Source of the DNA: Megamerina dolium
Taxonomy: Eukaryota > Arthropoda > Insecta > Diptera > Megamerinidae
DNA: 64,000 nt
Assembly: GCA_963854835.1 (NCBI GenBank)
Contig: OY978530.1
Location: 16,512,616-16,576,615, forward strand
Direction of reading: 5' to 3'
Shown piece by piece: positions 1 through 11,330 of this stretch. The position numbers were made by a program, and so were the translations under genes. The notes below the pieces were generated by a model, which worked only from the letters and a program-made list of their open reading frames with translations, did no database searches and was not told the DNA's origin. Each line of letters starts with the position of its first letter. Position 1 is the first letter of the stretch.

Positions 1-109
1 TCTTCATACGACTTCGATATCGTTTGCTAAATTTATCGCCTGCTCCGTGAATTGTCCTCCGGAGCTTTCTACTTAGCAGCAGACATTTTCGTCACGCAAT
101 GATGTGGAT

Positions 110-505
110 TTAGTAAACGATCTCACTTATATGAACAAGATGTTCATACTCGCGCATGAATTCGACATATTTCTTTCTCAATTCAGGATCGTCTTCCAGT
201 CTTTTCTCTATGTATTTGAACCGACGGAAGCCAATCTCTCTGGAGCTTCCGCTGTCTTTCACAGGTTCCTTCACTGGAATTGTCACGATGAAGCGAGCTG
301 CCCAATCTTGGGAATGTGTCTTGATAATGCTTAACTCTACTTCCTCTTCTTCTGTACTGCGGGTTGAGGTTTTCCCGATCTGGCCCAGCTGCCAAAGACG
401 GGTAAGCATTTTTTCGAGTTTGCAGTATTCCTTATATTTCACAATGGACACTATTGCTCCTGATTCTCTCTCTACCCTTGTTGTATTGTATGTCATGGAT
501 GCCAA
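110..505 (-). pseudogene. BEL/Pao pol fragment (protease-RT linker)
   Basis: About 130 codons are open on the minus strand. They resemble the linker that precedes reverse transcriptase in BEL/Pao polyproteins: a pattern like RFIVTIPVKEP, then a charged helix ending LRKKYVEFMREYEHLVHISE. The plus-strand BEL at 50.5 kb has a comparable segment (positions 740-805 of its ORF). No RT follows; the frame closes at 110. With the 634-837 fragment upstream on the same strand, this looks like one decayed minus-strand element cut by the window edge. The family call rests on motif resemblance only. Confidence 0.6.
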
Positions 506-633
506 TCCCCTTCCTTCGGTAGCACTAATAGTTCCAACTTAATATAGATCGATGAATAGAACCTTGGCTAATCTTTCCCACGACTTTCTTCCTTATCGTC
601 TTCGGCATTCCGTCTATGATTGAAAGAACATAT

Positions 634-837
634 TTACTTTGGAGGCGATAACTTGCCAGGTTTTCCATAGCCCCTGTGTCCAGTCACGCACATACCGGAC
701 CGTATTTCAGGCACTTCGATTCTTACCATGGCGGTAGGCAGCAAAACCTTTCCCTCGCCTAAAGTATTATTAAGAGGGGGAATGTACCATTGACACTGTG
801 AACTTTCTCTTTTATTTATTATTTTTCTTTCACACAT
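634..837 (-). pseudogene. BEL/Pao protease-region fragment
   Basis: A 67-codon minus-strand frame contains KVLLPTAMVRIEVPE. This matches the LLPTALVxIE stretch just before the aspartic protease in BEL/Pao elements (compare RTLLPTALVSIEH in the element at 50.5 kb). The catalytic D-x-G part is missing, apparently through a frameshift. It lies upstream, in minus-strand order, of the linker fragment at 110-505, consistent with one degraded element. Confidence 0.5.
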
Positions 838-839
838 AT

Positions 840-1679
840 TTTCTCAGTCAACATCTATTGTGTCATCCATCTCTGTTAGGTTCGCTAGCCCCTTCTCAGG
901 TAGTCACCTTGTCATGGTGTAGGGGCTTAATATGAGCTGGAACATGGCATATGAAAGACTGTGCCATAGTCCAGCTCGTAAACTAAGTACTACCTACGAC
1001 GCACAGGTTGAACGTAGTTTACTACGATTCCTGGTCAGTCGTTAAGGGCTTGCTAGCAGTCCGAATAACTTTTATAGCGTTTCGGTGTGTAAGCAGGTCA
1101 CCTGCCTAGACACTAGCAAATCGGTCCGCCCTTAGGGGAAGTGCGGCTATAATTTCTGACCAATAGCCCATTTTCAGTACGGTCATGTCTCTGCTGGATT
1201 TGGGTTGCCGAATAGTCGTGCGGGGGATAAGGAAAACTCCCAAGGCAGAATTCGCTCATGCTACAGACTGTTAAGGCAGTCTTGACAGTCTGGGCATTGA
1301 CCGAATCATAAATGACCTAAAATAACCCCCTAAAATCGCGATGGAACAGCTATGCCTCTGAATTTGCTTGACGGGGTAGAGTCAAGCATAATAACGAACT
1401 CCGTACAAGGTCTGGTGAACCTACGGTTTCAATTTGCCTTCCCATTGGACGCACCAATGGGTGACCAAAATGCAAGTTTCAATCAAATATTAGACCTTAT
1501 GGATTCTAAATTAAAAAAAAAAAAATGGAGTGCACACCTTTAAAGGTGCAAAACGGGGGCAAAAGCCTAAAAATTTCAGTGAACGGGTGGACATTTGGTC
1601 CAAACGTCACTGAAATTACAGTCCACGATCAGCTGGAGGTCCCAGGTCAGCTGTTACAGGTCCCATATCCACTGAGAAC
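840..1679 (+). other. Non-coding, probable 5' region of LOA-type LINE
   Basis: No convincing gene here. The stretch is less AT-rich than the 5.7-kb units and leads into the LINE ORF1 start at 1680, so it may be a LINE 5' UTR. A run of 13 A at about 1513-1525 could be the tail of another small insertion. Short ORFs at 1352-1543 and 1525-1752 have no recognisable content. Confidence 0.35.
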
Positions 1680-2770
1680 ATGGACCAAGACCAGTCGGAG
1701 GGGGCATGCGGCCCTTCTTCAGACAGTCTTGAAAGATGGACGTCCAACTTAGATAGAAGTCGGCTGGACCGCACATCACTCCTGAGGAGGAACGAATTCT
1801 CTTAAAGGAAGACTCCAAAACCGACAGGGTGAAACTGTCCGGCGCTGGACGCAAGAGGCTAAAGGGTTTACTTGCCAAGAGCATACCGCTGGAAACAGCA
1901 AGGTCCTTGCAAGTAAAGCCTGCTGGAGTCATTGCGACCAGCGACGTACAGACGACCCCGAAAAGATCCCGTTCGGATGGCTCCACTCCGACATCGAGCT
2001 CCAAGTCGACAAACCAATTCGCACCTGAGCGTAGGGTTGATAGACCATCAACAGTATTTCCGACTGCGTCCGCTCTGCCGGCCTGCGGGGAGATGGAGGC
2101 GGTGGTTGCTTCTAAAGGAGTGGCTCCTCAAATCGCCCCTGTGGGCTTTCATTGTTAGAAGTCAACTCTGGCTGAAGCTGTCCGCTTCAAGAAGGTTGAG
2201 GTTATCCCAAACAATTTCCCGGAGGGCATATGGTCCACTGAGGAATTTGGCAAGGTGCAGAAATGCATCATCTACAGGGTCTATGAGTCCCGAGGTGGCC
2301 CGGTGAAGCATCACTTTGAAGGCTATGGTTTTAAGCGCGGATGGCTAACTATTAACTGTCTGGACGACGAAACTGTGGCCTGGTTGAAAGAGATGGTACC
2401 AGCCCTGAAGCCGTGGGAGGGTGCCGATTTGAAGACTGTGGACGAGGCAGAAGTGCCGAAGGCCAAAATTTTTGTCTGATACTTCCCTGGCTCAGTATCG
2501 TGACAAAATGACCGAATTCTGGGGCAGATTGAGTCACAGAACTCGGACATTTGTGTTAGCGAATGGCGGGTGCTAAACAGGCTTCATAAAGGTGACCTTG
2601 TCGAGCTGGCGATGGCCCTGGACCTATAGTTTACTGAAGTGGTCGAAAAGCTGGGCAACAAAAATCTTTTATGGCTTTGGCAGTGCCCAGCTAAGACCCA
2701 GATAAATAGCCGAAAGCCGAAAACGGTTTCCAGCACCGCAAAGCCAGCACCGAGGGCAGAGTGAGGCAAC
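1680..2770 (+). pseudogene. LOA-type LINE ORF1 (broken)
   Basis: The ATG at 1680 opens an acidic N-terminus (MDQDQSEGACGPSSD). After frame breaks, the stretch near 1829 has a motif like LSGAGRKRLKGLLAKSIPLE, typical of ORF1 proteins in LOA-type LINEs. At 2255-2479 a DUF4780-like domain is readable: GFKRGWLTINCLDDETVAWL, then VPALKPWEGADLKTV. A C-terminal tail with SEWRVLNR continues in another frame to about 2760. Such ORF1 proteins bind element RNA. At least three frame changes and internal stops make this copy non-functional. Confidence 0.65.
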
Positions 2771-2936
2771 ACCAGTGTCTGGCGTCCAAAACCCTTTTTG
2801 CTCTCTGGTCGGCTTAGGAAATGGGAACGCAAGGATCCGGAGGCCACGAGAGGTGGTAAGGTCCGAAGGGGACAGTCTGGGAAATAATGTCCAGACTCCA
2901 CCTCGAATGTAAACTGTCAATTGGAGGCAGCTCAAA

Positions 2937-5002
2937 TGTCTCCAAATAAATCTCCACCAGTAATAGCAGCCTCATATAGACTCAGTGCCGTGGTAGAACA
3001 AACTTGTCTGGACTTTGTGACCATCGAAGAACCTTGGGCCGCAGATGGACAAATAAATGGTCTGCATCCAAAGACATATAAGTTGATCTAAAACAGAAAA
3101 GCTGACCGACCTAGGGCAGCGATGCTTATCAGCAAAAATACTAAATTTCTTAAAATTTCAGAGCTCCTACAACGTGATCTGGTGGCGGTACAGGCAGAAG
3201 TACACAGTGCGAGAGGACGAAGAACAATTGTACTGGCCTCCATGTACCTTTCTGGTAACGATGAACTTCCTGGTAACCCAGGAGCTCCTGCAGCTCATGG
3301 GTTACTGCCTCACTCGGAATCTTCAATGGGTGATATGTTGCGACGCAAATGCACATCATACGGCATGGGGAAGTACGGATACAAACACTCGAGGTGAGTC
3401 ACTTTTTCATTTCATTACTACTAACAACATTGTGGTGTTAGATACGGGAAATGAACCAACTTTTGTATATGTAATCAGGGGGAGGTGCTAGATCTCACTA
3501 TAACCAGTGCATTTATATCTAATAACATTTCTAACTGGAGGTTAGATGAAGTCTCCTTATCGGATCATCGTTATATACGCTTTGATCTAAGAGGGGAAAT
3601 TGAAGACATCTTCGAAATTTGGAATGTTAGGAAGACCAATTGGTCGCTGTATAACTTCTACTTAGAGCAAAATTTAGGGTGCCTAAGTGAGAGAGTTAAC
3701 AATTCTAAAGAACTGGACCTCGAGGTCAGAAAACTTGAAAAAACAATAACTGGAGCTTTCGAAAAGAGCTGCGACTTGGTGGTGAAGAAACGTTTTAGGA
3801 ACGTCCCTTGGTGGAGCGAGGAACTTAACAAGTTCCACAAGAAAGCACGTCAGTTTTTTAATAAAGCCAAGTCCAATGGGGACTGGGTATCCTATAAATG
3901 TGCCTTAACGGCTTATAATAACAAACTGAGAGAGTCTAAGAGAGACTCCAGAAATCGCTCAAAAAAGATTACTCAGTTGGTCTTTCTACACTTAAAAGGG
4001 CAGGCAGAAATTATACTTATGTTCTGAAAGAAACGAGACTTTCCAGACTGTGCCACCTATGATGAGGACAGTGAATGCATCGAGGAAATCAGTTTCTTGA
4101 TGGCTATACGCAGGTCACTATTACTGGCTCGTAAAATTTTCACCGTCAACAAAACTAGATGGACATTTAATCCAGTTAAATCTCCCGGTGTTGATGATAT
4201 TAAACCTTGCCTTCTCCGGCAAGGGGCTAATGTCTTAGCACCAATTCTAACAAAAATTTTCAGGATAAGCCTGAAATTAGGTGCAGTGCCTAAATCATGG
4301 ACAAAAACTATGGTCGCGTTCATCGTGAAAGCAGAGAAAAAGGCGGATCACACGCCCAAATCCTTTAGGCCCATATGCCTAACATCCTTCCTGCTAAAAG
4401 CAATGGAAAAAATTATAGATCAGTACATCAGAAAAGTTTATCTTAATGATACACCACTCTATACTGAGCAATATGCTTACCAGTCAGGCAAGTCGACTGA
4501 GACTGCAATACATTGCCTAACGATTAAAATCAAACAGGCATTAGAGGGTAAAGAAATAGCTCTTTGAACATTGGTTTACATTACAGGAGTTTTTGACAAT
4601 GCTTCTTTCAGGTCCATTGAGGAAGGTATGGTCAGGAAGAAAATTCATAGACTGATCATAACATGGGTTCTTAATATGCTGAAAAATAGGACAATAATTT
4701 ACGAAATGGGGACAGAAAAATTAATTGTCAAGTCAACCAAGGGTTGTCCTCAAGGAGGCGTTTTATCGCCGCTTCTATGGTTATTGGTGAATGACGAGCT
4801 TTTGCAAACTTTCTATGATCTCGGATACGAAGTTCAGGGCTTTGCAGATGTCTTAATAATTATGGTTAGAGGCAAATTTGACTTTACCATAACTGAGCGC
4901 ATGCAACTAGCACTTGACATCACACAACACTGGTGTCAAGAGAAAGAACTTTCGATAAAACCTAGCAAAACGATGCTGGTACCCTTACAGAGTCGCCTGT
5001 AA
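2937..5002 (+). pseudogene. LOA-type LINE ORF2: endonuclease plus partial RT (broken)
   Basis: Fragments in several frames give an APE-like endonuclease, including DANAHHTAWGS at about 3340-3375 and the SDHRYI catalytic region near 3560. RT follows: KSPGVDDIKP (about 4180), FRPICLTSFLLKAMEK (about 4360), KGCPQGGVLSPLLW (about 4740). The RT active-site box reads GFADV instead of Y/FADD, so one metal-binding aspartate is lost, and stops separate the blocks. The protein ends in PSKTMLVPL with no RNase H. A dead copy of an enzyme that nicks target DNA and reverse-transcribes element RNA. Confidence 0.75.
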
Positions 5003-5009
5003 ATTTTAA

Positions 5010-5537
5010 TGGTCGTTTGTTTCATGTACATTTTGTAGTGGTAAAATTTTGTAATAATTCTCATTTGTGTGTCTTACTCGCTTGTAAGACACACGCCGTA
5101 TCTGCTTATGTTCTATATAGTTTCATCTGTTAAAATTTTTTTTGTTTTTAAGTACTCTTTGACTGTAGCTAATCGGTCTCGTAAAATGCTGACCTCAACA
5201 GGTTCTTTTGCTTCGGAAGGTATGTGTTTTATTGTTAAGTGATATCTGTTATTATAATTTCTTATTGTGACTCAGTATTTTCTATTTTCTTAGTAAGTGT
5301 TGAGTGCAATAGCTCTACTGCGTTACTGATATGTGCGTTTGGTGTTCTGAAATGTGAGTCAACTTGTTCAGTGTTGAGGTAGGACAATATTTGTTGTAAA
5401 CTTTGTGAAGTGGTGTATCACTTGTTGTTTTTTATGCTGTATGATGTTGTGAACTTTGTTAATTTGTCGATAACGATTACGAAATGCATTTGTTTGTAGT
5501 AGAAGATGTCTATATGTATTATTTTCGTTGCTGGAGT
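5010..5537 (-). pseudogene. Ty3/gypsy integrase core fragment
   Basis: On the minus strand, immediately beyond the RTE insertion, an open stretch reads IIHIDIFYYKQMHFVIVIDK (about 5517-5460). This matches the first catalytic block of gypsy-type integrases (HIDIFY...IDKLTK). Further down comes a block like TPNAHISNAVELLHSTL, matching the SPNSHTGNxxxERLHSTL block that normally carries the catalytic glutamate; here the E position appears changed. A matching integrase zinc-binding piece lies at 8641-8906, so this is one pol gene split by the RTE LINE. Stops and frameshifts follow. Confidence 0.7.
5067..5094. repeat. Perfect 11-bp hairpin
   Basis: GTGTGTCTTAC, a 6-nt loop TCGCTT, then GTAAGACACAC form a perfect inverted repeat. 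It lies in the 3' part of the gypsy relic. No function is assigned. Confidence 0.7.
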
Positions 5538-5581
5538 TTCTACTTTACTTACTTATGTGGCCATAACAACCGAATATCGAT

Positions 5582-6115
5582 TTAGGCCGAAAATAACATG
5601 CTTCGCCAGCCATCTCTGTTCTTCGCTAGCTGGCGCCAGTTAGAAATTCCAAGCGCCTTCAGGTTCTCCAGTACTTGGTCTTTCCACCTGAGGTTTGGTC
5701 TTCCTCTTCTGCGTCGTCCTCCAGCGGGTTCCGAATATAACACCTTCTTAGCTGGAGCGTTTTCTTCCATTCGCTCGACATGACCTAGCCAGCGCAGCCG
5801 CTGGATTTTGATGCGCTTTACTATGTCAATATCGGCATACAGCTCGTACAGCTCATGGTTGTACCTTATTCGGTACTCACCACCAACGCAAATAGGTCCA
5901 AAGATCTTGCGTAGGACTTTTCTCTCGAAAACTCCAAACATTCGCTCATCCGAGGTGGAAATTGTCCAGGCTTCAGCGCCATATGTTAGGACAGGCATGA
6001 TGAGAGACTTGTAGAGTGTAGTTTTCGTTCTTCGAGAGAGGGCTCGACTTCTCAATTGCTTACTTAGCCCAAAGTAGCACCTGTCCGCAAGAGTGATCCT
6101 ACGCATGATCTCCAA
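5582..6115 (-). pseudogene. RTE LINE RT C-terminal domain
   Basis: 177 codons continue the RT in a shifted frame. The pattern LMPVLTYGAEAWTISTSDER...RRLRWLGHVERM...GRPNLRWKDQV is the usual C-terminal region of arthropod RTE-type LINE proteins. The intervening bases (6116-6168) encode the expected FVYLGTSINS-like stretch in another frame, so only one small indel separates the two parts. The stop at 5582 is close to the element's 3' end, giving a very short 3' UTR. Confidence 0.85.
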
Positions 6116-6168
6116 GCTGACGTCATTACTGCTGTTAATGCTGGTTCCAAGATAGACAAAGTCCCTTA

Positions 6169-7137
6169 CTACTTCAAAAGCGTAGTTGTCAACAGTGACA
6201 TGCTATTTGTTGACACTAGATACTTCGTTTTGCCCTCGTTCACTGTGAGACCCATCCGACGCGATTCTCTTTCCAACTCTGAGAATGCTGCACTGACTGC
6301 TCGCGTGTTCATGCCGATTATGTCAATATCGTCGGCATACGCTAACAGCATGACACTTTTGTTGAAGATAGTGCCATTATGTCGTAGATCAGCAGCTGGT
6401 ATTATTTTCTCCATAATAAGATTGAAGAAGTCGCACGATAACGAATCACCTTGTCTGAAACCCCGTTCGGTATTAAACGGTGCGGAGAGGTCCTTCCCAA
6501 TTTTCACTGAACAACGGGAGTTATGCAGTGTCATTCTACAAAGTCGAATGAGCTTTACAGGAATACCGAACTCAGACATTGTTGCATAGAGGTAATCCCT
6601 TACCGGACTGTCGAAAGCGGCTTTATAATCAACAAATAGGTGGTGTATGTCGATCTGTTTTTCTTGGGTCTTCTCCAGGATTTGGCGCAGTCTGAAAATC
6701 TGCTCGATGGTGGATTTACCAGGTCTGAAGCCACACTGATACGGTCCAATCAGGTTGCTGAGCATAGGCTTCAACCTTTCACACAGTACGCTTGATAGAA
6801 CCTTGTATGCGATGCTAAGGAGACTTATTCCACGGTGGTTGGCGCAAATTTTGGGGTCTCCTTTTTTGTGTACAGGACAGAGAACACTGAGCCTCCAATC
6901 ATCAGGCATGCTTTCATACGACCATATTCTGCTTATGAGCTGGTGCATGCGGGTGAGCAGCTCATCGCCTCCGGTCTTAAACAACTCGGCAGGCAGGCCA
7001 TCAGCACCTGCAGCTTTGTTGTTCTTCAGCCTTAAAATGGCCGTTTCAAGCTCGTCATAGTCGGGTGGTGGAACATCAACACCATCATCTGTAATTGGGG
7101 TTATCGGGCAATCTCCTCCACTGGCGGAATTGTTCAT
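6169..7137 (-). pseudogene. RTE LINE reverse transcriptase domain
   Basis: 322 codons cover the RT fingers and palm: KNNKAAGADGLPAELFK, NHRGISLLSIAYKVLSS, YQCGFRPGKST, DYKAAFDS, RGFRQGDSLSCDFFNL and an intact LLAYADDIDI active site at about 6330. It is separated from the endonuclease by a deletion and from its C-terminus by a 1-bp frame change near 6205. The catalytic core is intact in sequence, but the polyprotein cannot be made whole. Confidence 0.88.
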
Positions 7138-7273
7138 AGCATCGCCATTCAGTAACGTGAAGAAGTGTTCCCTCCATAGGCTCAGTACACTCTGGACATC
7201 TGTAACCAGATTCCCATTTCCATCACGACAAGAAGAGGCTCCGGGATTTAAACCTCCACTCAGGCGCTTGATC

Positions 7274-8326
7274 TTATCGAAGAATGGAAGTCATGGAGTG
7301 AGATATATGTGTCCACCGTGCGCATATATCATCAAGTGGGGGAGTGATCTGCATAAGCAGATCCGATAGTCGAGTGGAAAATGCATGTGCTGTCTCTGGT
7401 GATCGCAGCTTACTGACGTCGAGCTTTCTCTGTGTGGGACTTCTCTTGTTATTTGCGACACATAAGCGTGTGCGCACCTTAGCTGCAACAAGGTAGTGAT
7501 CCGAGTCGATGTTGGCACCACAGATCGATTTAACGTCCATCACACTGGAAGTATGCCTTCCGTCAATCACCACATGATCAATTTGGTTTCTTGTACGTTG
7601 ATCTGGAGACAGCCATGTCGCTTTGTGGATGTCGAGATGCTGGAATCTGGTACCACCAATTACCATGTTTCGTGCTGCGGCGAAGTCGATCAGCCTCATT
7701 CCGTTATCGGAGGTGTTCTGGTGGAGGCTGAATTTTCCGACAGTTGGACCAAAGGTACCTTCCTTGCCCACCCTGGCATTAAAGTCGCCAAGCACGATTT
7801 TGATATCGTAGCGGGGGCAGCGGTCATAAGCTTCTTCGAGGCGCTGAAAGAAGCTCTCCTTGGTCACATTGTCCTTCTCATCCGTCGGAGCGTGGGCACA
7901 TATAAGGCTGATGTTGAAGAATTTCGCCTTGATACGGATTGTGGCCAGCCGTTCGTTCACAGGCGTGAACTGTGAGACAAGATGTCGTAGTCTCTTGCTG
8001 ACCAAAAATCCACATCCTAATTCGTGCCTTTCAGCATGGCAACTGTAGTAGATGTCACAGGACGCTCTTTTGGAGCAGCCCTGTCCTGTCCATCGCATTT
8101 CCTGGAGAGCGGTGATGTCAGCTCTGTATTTTTCGAGGACATCAACCAGCTGGATTGAGGCACCCTCCCTATAAAGGGACCGGACATTCCAGGTGCATAT
8201 CCGTAAATCATTGTCCTTTTTTCGTTTGCGGGGGTTATCAACAAAAGCGGTAGTCCTTATCCGAGGCATATTTGTTTTTTCATTGGGGGGGGTTTTTATG
8301 TGGCGGGTCCCAAACCCAACGCACAA
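7274..8326 (-). pseudogene. RTE LINE endonuclease domain
   Basis: 350 open codons encode an APE-type endonuclease: ICTWNVRSLYREGA (N-terminal Asn block), LQEMRWTGQG (catalytic Glu), VLGDFNARVG (Asp/Asn block), and SDHYLV (terminal Asp-His). All catalytic blocks are readable. It nicks chromosomal DNA to prime reverse transcription. The frame closes after HISHSMT because about 90 codons of the EN-RT linker, present in copy 2 (28100-28390), are deleted here with a frameshift. The start at 8326 is the first convenient ATG; the true start may lie upstream. Confidence 0.85.
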
Positions 8327-8640
8327 CCTCTAACCGAGGAGATTTTCGCCACTCACTTCAGCCGCCTCCCAGCGGGTGCCAGGAAGACGTTGCCCGGTGG
8401 TCACAACAAGGAGGGCCCCCATTAATAATAATGAAAGCGCCATCACATAGTAAGCAGAGCAAGCTATATGACTACCCTCATTAACAAATAAAGGTATCAT
8501 CACATAGCGCTCAGATCAAACTACATGACAGCCAGTGAGTTGACTTGCCATGAGTTCAACAAGGATGGCGCTAGCCCCACCCGGTTGAGGCAGTTAGACA
8601 CGTTACCTTGCGAAAATACCACCAGACCACCTGGTTCTAC

Positions 8641-9330
8641 AGATTTAAATTTGGGTTTTGATTATATTTAATTCTTTGGCATTTTCCATAATTGTAGATA
8701 ATAAGCTGAATATAGCCTTTCAACTTGGAATAGTAAATTTTGTCCTTTAAATTGTATAATAACACTCGAAATAACACTATGCATTGACTCTTTAGTGCAA
8801 TATGATAAGTGGTTATTTGCTTATGCAGTTTTTCTTCATTGTGAATTGCAATTGCTCTCATTGCAGATTTCATGAATTTAATGCGTTCGTTATGTGAGAA
8901 AAACAAAATAAGAGTTAACTGAATTTTATGGTAATCTCCATCAGCTGTTTCTATATGACCAGGTTTAATGCATTTTGTTTGCTTTTGTCCCTGAGTTTAG
9001 TTTCACTTTCTATTATTTCAATTATTTTTTGTTTATAAATTAGTGTGACTTCCCCACCGGTGCTGTAAGTTAGAATGATTTCCAACTTATATTTGTTTAC
9101 TATTTCATATTTAATGCCTATATACTCCAACTACTCTTCACCTGCAAAGTGAACAGTATTGGATATCTCAAAATTAAATTCAACGTCGTTACTTTCATTT
9201 ATGAGTGGTGCATTTCGTTGTCTACTCAAAAAATCGGTCACTTTATTTTCGTTACCTTTCACATATTGAATTTCATAATTAAACTCTTGCAGTTCCAGGT
9301 GGCTGGTGCTAAATATGTTATTTTATACAT
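8641..9330 (-). pseudogene. Ty3/gypsy pol fragment: RNase H end and integrase zinc domain
   Basis: On the minus strand, about 9305-9225 reads LELQEFNYEIQYVKGNENKV, the classic end of gypsy RNase H. A degraded linker follows, then at 8906-8641 a stretch ending YIQLIIYNYGKCQRIKYNQN, resembling the HHCC zinc-binding domain before the integrase core. The core continues at 5537 beyond the RTE insertion. Several stops are present. No gypsy LTR was identified. Confidence 0.7.
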
Positions 9331-9613
9331 ATTGTTGAATGGTGTGTTGTGTATTGCTTCCATTACAACACTTGACGTTATCTGATGACTAAAGTCCTAC
9401 CCTTTAGACAACACCCCTTTGCTAATATTCCCACTCCCAAAATAAATCAGCGCCCACCAGTGCATGAACCAAAGAAACTTGAACCGTGAGGTACAGATTA
9501 ACCTAATGCCCAAAGGGTTGAGTGTTATTTCGGAACTTCAACACTGGTTACCTGAAATGTAGAATTGAGTTGGTAGAATATACTCACCTTCTACCCAGTC
9601 TCCTGTTACTTTA
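9331..9613. other. Spacer between gypsy relic and tandem array
   Basis: No gene. A 7-bp stem (GGTAGAA / TTCTACC) sits at about 9572-9597. The last bases, TTACTTTATTG just before 9614, recur in inverted form near 26970, suggesting they belong to the repeated DNA rather than to unique flank. Confidence 0.4.
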
Positions 9614-9656
9614 TTGTTTTATTTCGATTTTGTTCACTTTATCACCACTTTCACCT

Positions 9657-9736
9657 ATATAATTTTATATTTTACACCAATATATAATTTTATACATTTA
9701 CACTAATATTCTTTTATACTTTTACACTAATATACT
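9657..9736. repeat. Minisatellite at unit start
   Basis: About three imperfect copies of a 25-bp motif like AATTTTATAYATTTACACTAATAT. The same block occurs at about 15339-15418 and 21087-21166. Confidence 0.7.
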
Positions 9737-9911
9737 GGAGGGCATCGTAAGGATCGCAGTGTTTTGCAGTTTCTTCCAATCTAACACTTCACAATTTAGA
9801 ACAATACTATTGTGTATGTGAGAGAGATGCCGGTGAGCTCATACCTTGGTTGTGTTGTACTGATGTTGTTTTTGATTAACCGTTCTTTAATAATGAAATA
9901 ATAAAAAAAAA

Positions 9912-10210
9912 TATATGTGGCACTTAAATCTCCGAAAGTCTCATTGGCCGAGCTTCTCTTCCATAACTGTTGTGAGTGTTAAATTTTGGACAGTATTAGA
10001 AGGACCTACTTATTTTAGAAAAAAAAAATTATTTACTTATTTATTTAATTATTTTAGCCGGTTCCGAATGGCAGAACCCTTGTGACTTCACTTTTTCTGA
10101 GCTTTGTCACAAAGTTCTTTTAGAAGCTTTTTCATGGCAAGTAGTTACTATCGGAAGAATTGCCAATTGCTTGCCGACAGAAAGCCAACACACTGAGCTA
10201 CGGCACCCAT
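9912..10210 (-). mobile_element. tRNA-derived SINE, internally deleted (unit 1)
   Basis: The reverse complement matches the SINE at 35626-35995 from its tRNA-like head (GCCGTAGCTCAGTG, box A region) through the body to the T-rich end. About 80 bp including box B are missing, apparently by deletion between short CTG repeats. Without box B internal Pol III transcription is unlikely. Confidence 0.75.
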
Positions 10211-10407
10211 AAATATAAATAATAAATAATAATAAATAAAAATCGACTTGTTGCCGGTGTTTTTGTTGTCATCATCTTTTCCAATTTCAGATGATTGGTA
10301 TTGTTACTTGATGACAAATCTTGCTGTTGTTGTTGCTGTTTTTCTTCATTAATTGTTGTTGCTAATACGGTTGCTGTGAAGGCGGTGCTGCTGCTACTTG
10401 TATTCAC
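10198..10407 (-). pseudogene. Q/S/T/N-rich ORF, damaged unit-1 copy
   Basis: The 93-codon ORF of the other units is shortened here: deletions near 10400-10445 remove the original start region. The remaining frame keeps the threonine/serine and QQQQQQQ part and ends in the SINE. Confidence 0.4.
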
Positions 10408-10985
10408 ATTAGCACACTTTTTATATTGTTAAGCCTTTCGTTGGTCAATACCATTGCACAAAGTAAATGTTTAAATCAAATTTTGATTTATTTCAATAAT
10501 TTTGACATCGGAAGAAATTCCGTGTTGAAACTAGAGAGAAAAATACGTAGATTACAAACGAACTGTTTTTTATTTAATGTATTTTATTTATTAGAAAAAA
10601 CACCTCAAAAATATATAAACGCCACGACACTCATTATATTACGAATTTAATTAAATATGTTCCACAATTGGAACTTTTTAGGGATATAATTTTATACAAT
10701 AAAAAGTCGAGATATATATATATATAAAATGAACAAAAAAATGTGCGCACTGTTCGTGTCGGGAACAATCAAGTAAGGAAAATGAATAAGAACAAGAACA
10801 AACGAATCGACTTCTGACTGATCAAGTCAGAGTTGCAATTTGCCTTCTATAACGTGGCACCAAAATTGAGACAGTGCGCGCGACGTCATTTTCTGGCGTA
10901 GACAACTCTCACTCTGACTAACTGACTATTTTATTAGGGGTCTATATATATTTTATAAATATATATGTTGTCTATTAACCTATAT

Positions 10986-11330
10986 TCATCCATTTGACTG
11001 GCTTTTTCCAATTATGATTCAAGTCAAAATGTTGCTTCAGGAACTCTGGTTCAAAGGCGCTGATTGGGACGAATGTGTCAAGCCAATGTCCCTCTTAAAA
11101 TTGAATCGTTTTATTGAGGATTTATCTGCCATGGACCATATTGAAATTCGCAGATGGATAGATTTTGGACCTCTCCGAAAAACTCAAATATATGGATATT
11201 GCGACTCTTCTGAAAAGGCATACAGTGCAGCTCTTTACATTCTCTCAGAATTGAACAATTTAGTTTCGTCACATCTCTTGGTGGTAAAAACTAAAGCCTC
11301 CCTCGCTTAGAGTTCTGCGGCGCAGTTCAT
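10986..11330 (+). pseudogene. BEL/Pao pol fragment (RT-RNase H junction), unit 1
   Basis: The plus strand encodes a stretch starting near [18 protein letters not shown], with WDECVKP and IYGYCDSSEKAYSAALYI. The young BEL at 53.7-53.95 kb has the corresponding [19 protein letters not shown] and [18 protein letters not shown]. This is the RT connection and the start of RNase H, including the catalytic aspartate of the CDxS block. A frameshift before PRLEFCGAV ends it. It is a captured piece without adjacent pol domains. Confidence 0.8.

Larger units (their letters stand above)
1640..5010 (+). mobile_element. LOA-type non-LTR retrotransposon, copy 1 (decayed)
   Basis: An ORF1 remnant (1680-2770) is followed by an ORF2 remnant with endonuclease and part of RT (2937-5002), all on the plus strand. 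ORF1 with a DUF4780-like region plus an APE-type endonuclease points to the LOA/Jockey-group LINEs. Copy 2 at 28.7-33.0 kb has the same organisation and retains the RNase H that is missing here. At the 3' side the element stops where minus-strand gypsy sequence begins (about 5010), so the RT end and RNase H were lost by deletion or rearrangement. Confidence 0.7.
5544..8634 (-). mobile_element. RTE-clade LINE copy 1, inserted into gypsy pol
   Basis: A 3.1-kb minus-strand element with endonuclease and RT but no separate ORF1, typical of RTE-clade LINEs. The 5' end (near 8634) matches the start of copy 2 at 27014. The 3' end carries a short (TAAG)-type tail at about 5544-5556. TTCTAC occurs on both sides (5538-5543 and 8635-8640) as a probable 6-bp target duplication. 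Gypsy integrase reads up to 8641 and resumes below 5537, so the LINE inserted into that integrase gene. The coding region is in three broken pieces. Confidence 0.8.

Noticed and set aside
10890..10907. GGCGTAGACA in each unit as an LTR end like that of the minus-strand BEL
   Set aside because: Only about 10 bases match the LTR terminus; the adjoining sequence does not match the 468-bp LTR, so a chance or very degraded match.
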